A stretch of 22,144 nucleotides of DNA from CAYPOY01 sp964412395 (GTDB lineage Bacteria; Chloroflexota; Anaerolineae; B4-G1). A model generated the notes under the pieces. It did not search any database. It saw only the letters and a list, made by a program, of their open reading frames with translations, and was not told where the DNA came from. This document shows positions 1 through 7,899 of this stretch, piece after piece. The DNA is taken from the NCBI GenBank assembly GCA_964412395.1, contig CAYPOY010000053.1:1-22144 (forward strand), written 5' to 3'. Position numbers and translations under genes: made by a program. The stretch's first letter is position 1. Each line of letters opens with the position of its first letter.

Positions 1-1217
1 TCCGCATCCATATCATCCAGAAATGCAAACAGGAACCGGCCAGCCTGCCGGGCGAACTCGTGCGAGGCGTCGTCCCAATGCCAGTCCTCGATAAAGTCTT
101 CCAACTCGGCTTGCGCGTCATAGTCCTCCTCCTCCTCCTCCTCCTCCTCCTCCTCCTCCTCTTCCTCATCGTTCTCGTCTTCCTCCCATTTCAAGTCCCA
201 CAGATCGCCACGGTAGCGCAGGGCGATCTGCCGACCGCTGTGGACCCCGGACAGGCGAAAGGTTGCCTCAGCCGGGCCGGGAAGTCCCTGGGTAGCGTGC
301 AGGTGTTGGACGATGAAATCGGGAATGGTGCGCAGCGCTGCCGCCAGCCAGTCTACCTCGGTGGCGCTGGGGACCAGGAACGCATCTACCCTTGGAACGA
401 CTTTGATTGTCACGGGGTAGGCCGATTCCGCCGCCACCGGCCACCGGTACTTTTCAATCGCGTCCAGGTCGTAGAAAGACATCGCCATCGGTTCTTCAAA
501 GACCAGGCTGAACCACGAGACCTGCTCCGTGGCCTCCGCCGGATCAATTGTGGAATAGACTGTGTATATGTCGTCAAGGGACTCGTAGAGCGACAGGCCA
601 AAGGCCTCTCCGCCGCTGCCCAGTACCAGTCCATAGCGCGTCCGGCCCTCAGGAGGGTAACGAATTTCGATGGGCGACTTGTTATCCAGCCACTCCCAGG
701 GTTCCTGGTGATAGAAGTCGGCAGCGGCCGTGAAAAGCTCCTCGACCATGGGGACGGTGACCCCCGGCACACTCAGCAGTCCTGGAACCGGTTTCTGCTT
801 ATGCATACGGGTGGCCATTGAGTGCATAGTATCTTCCACGAGGGGGAGTGTTGGTTGATAGTCACAGCGGATCTCAATCTGAGCCAAGGGGGGTGTCAGC
901 GCCTCAACCAGGGCCGGATCATCCAACACGATGCGCGCCGGCCGGTAGCTACCGCCGGAGCCCAGTATTGGGCGTCGCATCGCCTTGAGCAAGGAGGCCA
1001 GGACACCCTCTGGAGTAGATAGGTCGCCCTTCATGTCGGCTCGTCGGATTTTGCCTTGTTCTGCTTCCACCACCAGGACAATGTCGGGGCGATATGGGCG
1101 CTTGTCTTTGGGGTGAATCCATGTGTAGGCCCGTCGCCGGGTGGCGAACCAGGTCGCTTCGCGCCGTTTCAGGCGTTGTGCCTTCTTGAGTTGTTTGGGT
1201 AGCATTTTGGGTAGCAT
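1..1217 (-). CDS. Hypothetical protein with poly-Glu tract (DUF6930/DUF7309-like), 3' end beyond window
   Basis: The frame is open from ATG 1217 to the left edge: 405 codons and no stop, so the protein is C-terminally incomplete. AAGGA at 1224-1228, six bases upstream, supports this start; a second in-frame ATG is at 1205. The N-terminus is very basic. Residues 35-120 (around RPYRPDIVLVVEAEQGKI, then a PILGSGG segment) recall DUF6930. Residues 160-260 (PWEWLDNKSPIEIRYPPEG, then YGLVLGSGGEAFGLSLYES) recall DUF7309. Both names come from memory of the pattern and were not searched. Fourteen consecutive Glu lie near residues 350-364, inside a longer acidic stretch. The function is unknown. It lies downstream of the BrxC-like gene on the same strand, but a hairpin array separates them, so co-transcription is uncertain. 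A SEC-C-type metal-binding tail could lie off the edge. Confidence 0.75.
   Translation of the reverse strand, partial: MLPKMLPKQLKKAQRLKRREATWFATRRRAYTWIHPKDKRPYRPDIVLVVEAEQGKIRRADMKGDLSTPEGVLASLLKAMRRPILGSGGSYRPARIVLDDPALVEALTPPLAQIEIRCDYQPTLPLVEDTMHSMATRMHKQKPVPGLLSVPGVTVPMVEELFTAAADFYHQEPWEWLDNKSPIEIRYPPEGRTRYGLVLGSGGEAFGLSLYESLDDIYTVYSTIDPAEATEQVSWFSLVFEEPMAMSFYDLDAIEKYRWPVAAESAYPVTIKVVPRVDAFLVPSATEVDWLAAALRTIPDFIVQHLHATQGLPGPAEATFRLSGVHSGRQIALRYRGDLWDLKWEEDENDEEEEEEEEEEEEEEDYDAQAELEDFIEDWHWDDASHEFARQAGRFLFAFLDDMDA
124..161. repeat. Trinucleotide microsatellite (TCC/GGA)n
   Basis: This is a perfect 38-base run of the TCC triplet, about 12.7 units, read as GAG codons on the minus strand. 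It encodes most of the 14-Glu tract of the edge gene. Gain or loss of whole units keeps the frame, so its length may vary between strains. Confidence 0.95.
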
Positions 1218-1243
1218 TAGAGTTCCTTTTTGGGCGCCCAGAA

Positions 1244-1352
1244 CCGTCGAATTCATTCGACGGCTGGTATGAGAAACCTGTTAAAACAGGTTTGGGTCAT
1301 GAGCAACACGTTTTAACGTGTTTGGCGTAGCAGCCGCGAATTCATTCGTGGC
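1244..1352. repeat. Array of four short hairpin elements
   Basis: Four inverted repeats follow each other about every 30 bases. The stems are 1244-1251/1256-1263 (8 bp, loop TTCA), 1274-1281/1286-1293 (8 bp, loop TAAA), 1305-1311/1316-1322 (7 bp, loop TTTA) and 1333-1340/1345-1352 (8 bp with one G-U pair, loop TTCA). The first, second and third stems are perfect. Stem sequences differ while size and spacing are kept. The last hairpin overlaps the TAG stop (1352-1354) of the BrxC-like gene. The array fills the gap between that gene and the next one. It could end transcription or stabilise mRNA, but no T-tract follows, so an intrinsic terminator is not supported. Confidence 0.8.
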
Positions 1353-4300
1353 TACCGATTCAACGTCAACCGCGTGTTGCGCGAATCGTGACCGCGCATG
1401 TTCTGACTCACAAAGTTGGCAAAGCGGCGCTGTAGCTCTTCGACGGTGCATGGCAGTCCACCCGCTTTCAAAGCCTCCAGCAGGTCATCCACCGGCAGGG
1501 CCAGCGCCTCGATGCCGTGCAACGCCTGGATGGCAGCGGTCACGAACCCTTCGGGGATGTGGGGGGCATCCTCGTCCTGGTCAAGAAACTGCTCAATCGG
1601 CCTGCGCTCGGCCGGCGTCATCGCCTCCAGGCTGTGCTGGGCGGTGTCGCTGGTCAGGTTGGCCTGCAACGCCTGCCGCCAGCGGGTCAAGAGATCACCC
1701 AGCCGGTCGTCCAACTGATCCAGCATCTGGTCGGCCTGGCCGTGGCGGTGTTGCGCCGGGCGCAGGTGGCAGGAGGGGCAGGTCGGCGTGTCGGCGATCG
1801 CGCCCTCGTGGAACTCGCGACAGGTGGGCAGGGCCGAAAGCGCCTGCTTCCAGGCCTCCAATTCCGGACTGCTCAGCAGGTCAATGGCCGAAAGTAGGTT
1901 CAACGCTGCCAGGCGCGGATCGTTATACAACCGCTGGCGGCGGTCGTCGGCCCGGGGGCCCAACACGAGTTGCCGGTGCAATTCGCTGTAGGCGGTGACG
2001 TAATCCGCCTTCAGCGCCTCCAGTTCGCGCGTCAGCGCCGGGCCGTCGCGCGCTTCCTCTCCCTTACCCAGGCGGCGCACGTCCTCCAGCAGCGCCTGGC
2101 GGGCGGCAGCCGCTCGCTCCGACCAGGGGTGGTCCGCGGGTAGATTGGCCTGGGCCTCGGCCAGGTAGGCGGTCAGAGGCTGGATCCGGCTCACGAGGTC
2201 CAACAGTTGCTCCGCTCGTTTAACAACCGTCTGGTCATCGAGCGCTTCGGTCACCTGGCCCACCGTCAGGCGCAGGTTGCGCAGTTTGCCCACCGTGTTG
2301 AAGCGGTTCAGCGTCTCCAGGAACTGCTTATAGCCCCGCAAAGATGGCAGCAGTTCTGTGACCGAAAGCGTAACCGCAGGCAGATCGGTGCTTACCACCG
2401 TTCCGGCCTCCACCTCGTATGTGAAGCGGTCGGTGAAAAGGGAGTTGTTCCACAATTGTACCCCCTGCTGCAGACGGCCCTGGAGGGTGGCGGTCCGCTC
2501 CAGTTCGGCCCCCACGGTGCGCTGAAGTTCCTTAACCGCTCGATCGCGCGTGTTCTCATCGCGGACCAGCCCCGGTGAGAGCCCCAGCCCTTCGAAGATC
2601 ATCGTCCACAGATTGAGCGGGAGGGTGCGGGGCCGCTTGTAGAAGCGGAAGTCGGTCAGGTCGGCCATGGCCATCGTCGCCGCGCGCTCGACGCTGCTGG
2701 CGTCCAGTTCCGTCTTTCCGCCCAGGTTGAGCACGATGTCGCCGTTGTAGGCCAGAGCCAGCAGCACCACGGCCGTCCATTCCGGCTCCAGGTGGAAGGG
2801 GATGTCCTTTTCGACGGGCTGAAGGCCACCGGCGACCTGCTCGATCAGTTCGCCCCGGTTGACCACCTGGCCCTCAGGTTTCTTCTGCAGCAGATCCAGA
2901 TAGCAACGGGCATAGCGCGACTGATAGGGCCGGATGGTGCCTTCTGCGTCCACCAGTTTCAGTCCTTCCAGCACGCCCAGCGCCAGATTGGTGCGCCCCC
3001 GCCCGGCCAGGAAACGGATGGCTTCCATAGCACTGGTAGGTCGAGCGGCCTCGCTGACGGGCTGGGTCAGGCGGCGGAAGGCGGGATAGGCGGGGTAGCG
3101 CTCCTCGAAGTCAGGCGTCAGCAAGTGCGCAGCGATCAACCGCAGCAGATCCTCGATGGTCTGGCTGGCGGTGCTGCGCGTGCGGGCCAGCACTGTGCCG
3201 ATCGGCTCAGTCACGCCCTGGTAGGTCACCTGCAGGTGCTCTGTCAGATGCTCGCGCAGCCAGCGCAAGAGCCGCCGCAAGTGATTGCCGGCTTTCTCGG
3301 CGTAGACCTCTCGATGGGAAGCCGCCTCGCTGGCCATCGCCCGGGCACCGGCGTACTGGCGCAGAAGGTCCGCGAAGGTCTGGTCCAGCCCGGTCAACCG
3401 GAAGATGACCTCATCAGATCGCTCCTCGTCGTGCCACTCGCGATCCAATAAGGGAGGCAGCACGTAGACGTAGAAATCACGCGGAGGCTGGGCGGTGCTG
3501 CGCTCGTCGGGCATGCCGAAGAAGAGATAACCCGGGCGCGTCACCTTGTGCTCGGCCCAGGGCAATTCGTAGAACCAGATGCGATAGGTGTTGATGTAGG
3601 TCGTGTCGCTCAGGTTGAGGGCCTGGCGCAGGGCGTCGAAGAAATAGGGATTGAGGTCAACGTCGTCGAAGAAGTCCCCGCGCTCGCCTATCTTGGCGTC
3701 GAAGTCAATGTCCTTCTTGACGTCCAAATAGTACTGGCCGTTGGCCTCGTTGTAGGAGATATACTGGCCGCTGACGGTGCGCATAATCTCGCGCAGCGCT
3801 ACCTGTACCTGGTCGAGCAGAAACTCAGCCGAGGGTTCGGGCAGACGCACGTGCAGGCACAGATCGTCACGCAACTCCTCCGGCGTAGCGCCCAGCGGCA
3901 CGTAGATGTCGCTGGTGGTCAGCCGGTGCACGCTGAGCGCGTGGATGACGCGCAGGGCGACGGGGAGCAGGTGTGGCCGGGTGTAGGCGTTTTGGATGCG
4001 CCCCTCCAATACGTTGCTTTTCTCAATGACCTCGGCCACGCCGGGCAGCCCGCGCATGCTGGGATTCCCGCGCAGCACGTCCCAGTAATGATCGTAGGAG
4101 ATCAGTCCTGGCTGGTCAGTGGGTACCTCCTGGTCGAGCAGGGCGCGCATACCCAGGCTCAAGGTCTTGAGCACTTCTCGCTTTTCGGCCACATAGACAC
4201 GCTCGAAGGTCTCGATGTAGGCCGGGTGGATGGGGAACAGTTGTGCAAACTCGTCCAGCCGCTCGGCCATGCGGCTGTAGAGGGACGTGAACTGGCGCAG

Positions 4301-5119
4301 GTGCTCCGTGATGCGGGCCAACTGCTCGTCGGTTTTGCAGAGCAACCGGTGGGAGACAACGTAGGCGATGTCCTCGCGGGCGATGCGCACCTGTTCGAAG
4401 CGGTCACGCACCCGGCGCAGTTGCTGGGCGACGAAGGCGAAGCGGGGGTTGTCGAAGAGGGTTTCCTGCAAGCCACCCAGGAAGCGGAACGGCGTCAACG
4501 CAGCCACCTCGCCCAACTCGCGCAGGAAGCCCAGGTCCAGGATCAGTTGGCGTTCCTCGCGTGTCCGCAGGTAATCCAGCAACTCGTCCACAACCAACAA
4601 GATGCCGTGGTCGGGATAGCGCTCCTGGAAGGCAGCCACCGCGGCGATGATCGCATCCTTGTTGTTGGTGACCTGGTCGGCCGGTGGGAACGTCCATTGC
4701 ACACCCCAGTTCTCCAGGGCAATCTCCAATTCTCTCAGCAGGATGTCGCGCAGGCTGCCGGTAACGCCACCGATCTCCGTCCTGACCACTTTGAAATGGC
4801 CGCCAATGGCCTGGGCAGCCTCTTGCACCAGGTCGTGATCCAGGACAGGCACAAGATCGGGATGTTCGGCTGCGGCCGAAACGACCGCCATCAAGTGTGA
4901 CTTGCCCGTGCCGTAGTTGCCGACGATGAGCACACCCTTGTTGTCGCGTGGGGACAGGAACTGGAGTTGGGGAATCACGACGTTGGCGAGCTGATCCGCC
5001 ATGCGGTCGGAGATGACGTAAGTTTGGACGAGATGGCGGGCAGTGCCCTCCTGATCCGCATCGCGCAATTGAATGACGGTCTCGATCGGCTCAAACTGGA
5101 CCACATCGCGGTAGCGCAT
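1352..5119 (-). CDS. brxC: BrxC/PglY-type P-loop ATPase (DUF6079-like)
   Basis: This 1255-aa protein begins at ATG 5119, preceded by AAAGGAG with a 5-base spacer. Its N-terminus (MRYRDVVQFEPIETVIQLRD) is typical of DUF6079/PglY/BrxC ATPases as I recall them. Walker A is GNYGTGKS at residues 67-74. Walker B is LLVVDELLDY near 174-183. A long helical middle follows. A possible zinc knuckle, CREFHEG then CPSCH, lies in the C-terminal sixth. In BREX phage defence BrxC is a large ATPase that works with BrxF or BrxB, PglX and PglZ to block phage replication. Here it follows a BrxF-like gene, with 57 bases between them that carry a hairpin. No PglX or PglZ gene is visible. The family call is good; membership of a working BREX locus is inferred from the neighbour and order. 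Confidence 0.8.
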   Translation of the reverse strand: MRYRDVVQFEPIETVIQLRDADQEGTARHLVQTYVISDRMADQLANVVIPQLQFLSPRDNKGVLIVGNYGTGKSHLMAVVSAAAEHPDLVPVLDHDLVQEAAQAIGGHFKVVRTEIGGVTGSLRDILLRELEIALENWGVQWTFPPADQVTNNKDAIIAAVAAFQERYPDHGILLVVDELLDYLRTREERQLILDLGFLRELGEVAALTPFRFLGGLQETLFDNPRFAFVAQQLRRVRDRFEQVRIAREDIAYVVSHRLLCKTDEQLARITEHLRQFTSLYSRMAERLDEFAQLFPIHPAYIETFERVYVAEKREVLKTLSLGMRALLDQEVPTDQPGLISYDHYWDVLRGNPSMRGLPGVAEVIEKSNVLEGRIQNAYTRPHLLPVALRVIHALSVHRLTTSDIYVPLGATPEELRDDLCLHVRLPEPSAEFLLDQVQVALREIMRTVSGQYISYNEANGQYYLDVKKDIDFDAKIGERGDFFDDVDLNPYFFDALRQALNLSDTTYINTYRIWFYELPWAEHKVTRPGYLFFGMPDERSTAQPPRDFYVYVLPPLLDREWHDEERSDEVIFRLTGLDQTFADLLRQYAGARAMASEAASHREVYAEKAGNHLRRLLRWLREHLTEHLQVTYQGVTEPIGTVLARTRSTASQTIEDLLRLIAAHLLTPDFEERYPAYPAFRRLTQPVSEAARPTSAMEAIRFLAGRGRTNLALGVLEGLKLVDAEGTIRPYQSRYARCYLDLLQKKPEGQVVNRGELIEQVAGGLQPVEKDIPFHLEPEWTAVVLLALAYNGDIVLNLGGKTELDASSVERAATMAMADLTDFRFYKRPRTLPLNLWTMIFEGLGLSPGLVRDENTRDRAVKELQRTVGAELERTATLQGRLQQGVQLWNNSLFTDRFTYEVEAGTVVSTDLPAVTLSVTELLPSLRGYKQFLETLNRFNTVGKLRNLRLTVGQVTEALDDQTVVKRAEQLLDLVSRIQPLTAYLAEAQANLPADHPWSERAAAARQALLEDVRRLGKGEEARDGPALTRELEALKADYVTAYSELHRQLVLGPRADDRRQRLYNDPRLAALNLLSAIDLLSSPELEAWKQALSALPTCREFHEGAIADTPTCPSCHLRPAQHRHGQADQMLDQLDDRLGDLLTRWRQALQANLTSDTAQHSLEAMTPAERRPIEQFLDQDEDAPHIPEGFVTAAIQALHGIEALALPVDDLLEALKAGGLPCTVEELQRRFANFVSQNMRGHDSRNTRLTLNR

Positions 5120-5140
5120 AGTGTCTCCTTTCCCGTGCTC

Positions 5141-5174
5141 AGAAACCGGGTTTTTTCCGAAAAACCTGGTTTCT
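5141..5174. repeat. 15-bp hairpin between brxF-like and brxC-like genes
   Basis: The arms 5141-5155 and 5160-5174 pair over 15 bp with a single G-U wobble around the loop TCCG. The element sits between the stop of the BrxF-like gene and the ribosome binding site of the BrxC-like gene. It resembles the AAACC-type hairpin at 1274-1293. It could adjust the ratio of the two products by processing, attenuation or mRNA protection. Confidence 0.8.
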
Positions 5175-5176
5175 CA

Positions 5177-5728
5177 CTATTCGAGTACCACAATAGGCAC
5201 TTCCGGGTTGCGCCAGGTGCGGTAATGGCTATGGTCAGGTACGGCGTAGGCCAATACGTCGCGCCGGTAACTTCCGGGCCAGGTAGCCACCATCCGGGTC
5301 ACCCGGCTGACGTCACACAGCAATCTCAGCGGGTCTAACTCCAGCGCCGGATCGAAGAGCAGGTCTGTCTCGGTGCACAACACGGGGCCAGGTGATATCT
5401 CGCCGAGACGGGTTGGCAGCCACTGACGGGCTGTGCGTGAACGACGACGGGGCATCTCGGAGAGCAAGACGGCACTGAGCTCTCGGCCCACGGATAGACG
5501 CGGCCAGCCATAGGTGAATAGCAACTCGTCAGCCACATCCTCCAGCCTCCTGATCTCTGGATGCACCAGGAGCAGGCAGGTATGGGACGTGCTCAGAAAG
5601 CCCGTAACTGTGTTATGCATGCTGACTCGCGCGGTACTGTCGAAACAGAACGCCCCCCCTTGGCTTGACGGTGGGTGGGCGTTGTGCTGTGGTAGCCTCG
5701 CCAGGGTGGCCGCCACCGTCCTGGACAT
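5177..5728 (-). CDS. brxF: BrxF-like protein lacking a recognisable Walker A
   Basis: The C-terminal half matches the BREX-3 protein BrxF as I remember it: LLFDPALELDPLRLL (residues 123-137), then WPGSY (150-154) and YAVPDHSHYR (161-170). BrxF is normally a P-loop ATPase of about 150 aa. Here the strand before the P-loop is kept (LLLV, 52-55), but GxxGxGKT is replaced without a gap by HPEIRRLE (56-63). The Walker B position reads TETD, not DNIE. The protein therefore looks like a pseudo-ATPase that might assist the BrxC-like ATPase 57 bases downstream. The longest frame starts at ATG 5728 (183 aa). ATG 5620 would give 147 aa, closer to the usual BrxF length. Neither start has a strong ribosome site; GAGG lies only 2 bases before 5728. 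The frame is intact throughout. Confidence 0.65.
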   Translation of the reverse strand: MSRTVAATLARLPQHNAHPPSSQGGAFCFDSTARVSMHNTVTGFLSTSHTCLLLVHPEIRRLEDVADELLFTYGWPRLSVGRELSAVLLSEMPRRRSRTARQWLPTRLGEISPGPVLCTETDLLFDPALELDPLRLLCDVSRVTRMVATWPGSYRRDVLAYAVPDHSHYRTWRNPEVPIVVLE

Positions 5729-5793
5729 AGCCTCGGGCTGGCCAGAGTCGCGAGGCGTTTCTTATTGCACTTTTCAGGAACCCTTATCCTTAC

Positions 5794-5821
5794 AGTATAC
5801 TTGACCTTGGGCAAAAGTCAG
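5794..5821 (-). promoter_or_regulatory. Putative sigma70 promoter of the brxF-brxC genes
   Basis: On the minus strand CTGACT (5816-5821) and TATACT (5794-5799) are separated by 16 bases. They match the -35 consensus at four of six positions and the -10 consensus at five of six. The predicted start near 5787 gives a leader of about 60 bases to ATG 5728. It lies in the gap between the HEPN remnant and the BrxF-like gene. Confidence 0.5.
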
Positions 5822-5931
5822 AGTTTTGTAGGGACGGAGGGGGTTTTGGTGTTGTGTGAAATGCAAAGCGGGGCGGAGTGGTCCACCCCGACGTCTGTCT
5901 CCGTAGTGGTGATCCATTCCGCAGAACGGAG

Positions 5932-6358
5932 TCATCGGGCATTGGTCGATCGGGAGTTGTTGTTCTCTGGGAGAGACAAGGATGCCAATTTCTCGATAAT
6001 GCTTTTTGCCATCACAATCGCATTTGCAGCCAGGGAACTCGGACGTGGGCCTATGGTGTCGGAATAGTCCGCCTTACGTCGGTGATTGTACAATCTACTC
6101 AGTTCTGTAGCGATCTTTCTGCGGACTGGACTAGCAGGCTCATACGTGCTGAAGTGAGTTCGGATCCTATGATGGTCGTTCCCTGCATATTCTGGTACGA
6201 ACCCCCTCTTGGCGGGCCAAGTTCACAGCACAGTGAAATGCTGCATAATAGGCTCGACTGGCAGCAGATCGGAGGGCGGCCTCCGGTGACCCGAGAGAAT
6301 CCGGATCAGAATGCAATGCCTCTGCCAGCGTCAGAAATTCAGTCCAGTCGAAGTTCAT
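5932..6358 (-). pseudogene. HEPN-domain protein, frameshifted
   Basis: Translation starts at ATG 6358 (MNFDWTEFLTLAEAL), overlapping the stop of the upstream 221-aa gene as ATGA. A HEPN-type helix with ALRSAASRAYYAAFHCAVNL follows. After LARQEG the frame breaks near 6200-6210, at a run of five G, and ends as RTRICRERPS. With one G removed the reading continues as GFVPEYAGNDHHRIRTHF, then LSRLYNHRRKADYSDT and a helical tail, to a TGA at 5932-5934, giving about 141 aa. Y/H/R-rich segments such as RRKADY are typical of HEPN proteins, many of which are RNases or toxins. The single +1 shift in a homopolymer is either a real inactivation or a base-calling error. Close linkage to the 221-aa gene suggests a two-component unit. 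Confidence 0.7.
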
Positions 6359-7020
6359 ACAAATTCGAGGTTAAAGTTGAAGAGGTCGCCAACCTGGTCG
6401 AGTTGGTCTAGAAACCATTCCTCGTCCAGCCTATCCAGACGAGCCTGAGCTTCATCTACAGAAAGAGGAGTGAGGATATAAGCAAATAATTGATCCCAGC
6501 CCACTGCTTCAGGATCACTGACGACTCCCAGTGCGACTTGTGGATCAGGTCCAAAGTGCTTTTCCAGGTAGGCGTGGGCTTCAAGAAGAACCTCAGTTAG
6601 TTGTGGGTGGGCGCGCAAGAAACGCCGTACGGCCAGCGCATCGCGAAAGGAATAGAATTCTCCTAGCTGACGCAAGCGCGAGCTTTCGACAATAAACTGC
6701 CGCAGAGCATCATACTCTGCTAACTGGATCCGGGCTCCAGGACTGCTTGCAACCAGATCTCGAGCCAATTTGATCTGAATCCAGTTGTCCAGATTGCCCC
6801 AATCCAACGTATCCTCGCCCCTCCACCGATAACTGAAAGCCTGTCGATAGGATTGCCAAGCCGAGGCACCTAGAGCCTCTAAGACGAGTTTACTTAAATC
6901 TTCTATGTCAGATCTGCCTATTGCTCGTTTTCTCAAAGTCTCGATATCAGGTTCGTCCAGCATAAAAGGATAGGCAGAGTCATATTTACGTTCAGGAGAA
7001 TAAGCTGTGCTCATCGCCAT
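6355..7020 (-). CDS. Hypothetical 221-aa protein, partner of HEPN gene
   Basis: This intact frame runs from ATG 7020 to a TGA that overlaps the start of the HEPN gene, so the two are likely translationally coupled. I do not recognise a named family. The N-terminal half contains WRGEDTLDWGNLDNWIQIK. The C-terminal half (residues 128-221) has RRFLRAHPQLTEVLLEAH, then VALGVVSDPEA and the ending LDRLDEEWFLDQL plus FNFNLEFV. I recall similar C-termini in unnamed proteins placed just before HEPN genes. There is no signal peptide and no membrane segment. No nucleotidyltransferase GSxxxGxxxxxSDxD motif is seen, so it is not an obvious MNT antitoxin. By position it could be the antitoxin or regulator of the HEPN product. 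A second in-frame ATG lies two codons in. Confidence 0.7.
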   Translation of the reverse strand: MAMSTAYSPERKYDSAYPFMLDEPDIETLRKRAIGRSDIEDLSKLVLEALGASAWQSYRQAFSYRWRGEDTLDWGNLDNWIQIKLARDLVASSPGARIQLAEYDALRQFIVESSRLRQLGEFYSFRDALAVRRFLRAHPQLTEVLLEAHAYLEKHFGPDPQVALGVVSDPEAVGWDQLFAYILTPLSVDEAQARLDRLDEEWFLDQLDQVGDLFNFNLEFV

Positions 7021-7022
7021 TG

Positions 7023-7437
7023 CTACTCGCCTCCCTCAAATAGCCTTGTCAGCATTGAGACCAGATACCTGAATTCTTCATAAAAAGCTACCTGGAGCTG
7101 ATCCTGGTGAGGTAAGGTAATTCCTTCAAATTCGAAGTGGGCGTTCAAGTGTACTTTGATGCGTTGCCCGTCCATCGGCTCGAGCACCAAATCATAGCGA
7201 GTTTGGTCTCGCTGGAAAAGAAGCCTGTGGCCTCGCCTGACTACCCATAAGTCCTTTCAGCTTGTCGCTATCAATGGCTTGCAAGTCAAGCGAGTCGTAG
7301 AGCAAGGTTATGTTTTGACCAAGCACGGTTGGGATTTCAATAGCCACATTTACACCCCACAGAGGAAGAGCCACCAGGCTTATTTTGCCAGCGCAAGTAG
7401 TATAGTGCAAGTCTCCGCAAAAGTCAAAAACGTTCAC
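7023..7437 (-). pseudogene. Short hypothetical protein, frameshifted
   Basis: A GTG at 7435-7437 opens a frame (start NVFDFCGDLHY) that reaches SDKLKG and then runs out of frame to a stop at 7192. Removing one base near 7250-7255 (AAAGG) restores a continuous reading: KDLWVVRRGHRLLFQRD, then YDLVLEPMDGQRIKVHLN and the ending LTRLFEGGE, with TAG at 7023-7025. That gives about 137 aa ending 2 bases before the ATG of the 221-aa gene, as expected for an operon. The start is uncertain because no clear ribosome site precedes the GTG. No family is recognised. It is probably a third member of the HEPN cassette. Confidence 0.5.
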
Positions 7438-7443
7438 CGCAAG

Positions 7444-7689
7444 TCAAGCAACGCAAACCATCCCACGCCACCGCGCCCACCAGCCTGTACCCAGACACTT
7501 GACCTGACCTTTCTCGCGTAGGTCACCCAGCACTCGCCGAATGGTGGCCCGGCTTACGGTCGGGCAAACACGCTCCGACTCTGAAATGGAAAAGGTGTGG
7601 CCTGGATCGAATGACTCAAGGACTGCCAGCACTGCCTCGCGTTTGACCAGACGGATGGCACGTATCTTCTTAATAACCTGGGGAGGCAT
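7444..7689 (-). CDS. Small winged-helix DNA-binding protein
   Basis: This 81-aa protein starts at ATG 7689 with MPPQVIKKIRAIRLVKREAV. The arrangement is that of a winged helix: a helix (AVLAVLESFD), a recognition-helix segment (PTVSRATIRRVLGDLREKG) and a wing ending CLGTGWWARW. No catalytic domain is attached. It stops 6 bases before the next start, so it is the first gene of the HEPN cassette and may regulate it. No clear ribosome binding site or promoter is seen upstream, where two strong hairpins lie. It could also be a stand-alone regulator acquired with the island. Confidence 0.6.
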   Translation of the reverse strand: MPPQVIKKIRAIRLVKREAVLAVLESFDPGHTFSISESERVCPTVSRATIRRVLGDLREKGQVKCLGTGWWARWRGMVCVA

Positions 7690-7705
7690 TTTGAACCGAG
7701 GCGGC

Positions 7706-7771
7706 GCACCGGCCTGGAAGAGCCGGTGCTGGGCGTGCTTGCAACCCAGCGCCGCCTGTTCACGGCGGCGC
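7706..7771. repeat. Two GC-rich hairpins between divergent genes
   Basis: The first hairpin pairs 7706-7713 with 7722-7729 (8 bp, 8-base loop). The second pairs 7749-7756 with 7764-7771 (8 bp, 7-base loop). The first is nearly the reverse complement of the hairpin at 11889-11917, with one base missing in the loop. The gap 7690-7972 holds only these and the promoter below; no gene was seen in it. Confidence 0.75.
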
Positions 7772-7899
7772 GCTTGGCAGACCGCCCCTATTTTTTGAAA
7801 AGATACGACGGCACGTCCTGTGACTCTACCAAACGGACCTGTTCAAAGCTGGACATTCCCCAGCTCTTCATCGCTGGCAGCCTGAGACCTGGAATCCCC

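Noticed and set aside
60..821. Plus-strand 253-aa frame with a long poly-Leu run
   Set aside because: It is the complement of the GAG tract of the minus-strand gene; the Leu run is not a membrane segment.
1244..1352. CRISPR array
   Set aside because: The repeats are differing self-complementary hairpins with 9-11 base gaps, not identical repeats with unique spacers.
3548..4900. Plus-strand 450-aa frame opposite the BrxC-like gene
   Set aside because: It has no recognisable motif and lies wholly inside a gene with clear Walker motifs; it is a codon-bias shadow.
5141..5174. Intrinsic terminator after the BrxF-like gene
   Set aside because: The T and A runs are part of the paired stem, no free T-tract follows, and the ribosome site of the next gene starts shortly after.
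5765..6411. Plus-strand frames (100 and 177 aa) between BrxF-like and 221-aa genes
   Set aside because: They overlap the HEPN reading on the minus strand and show no family motif or good ribosome site.
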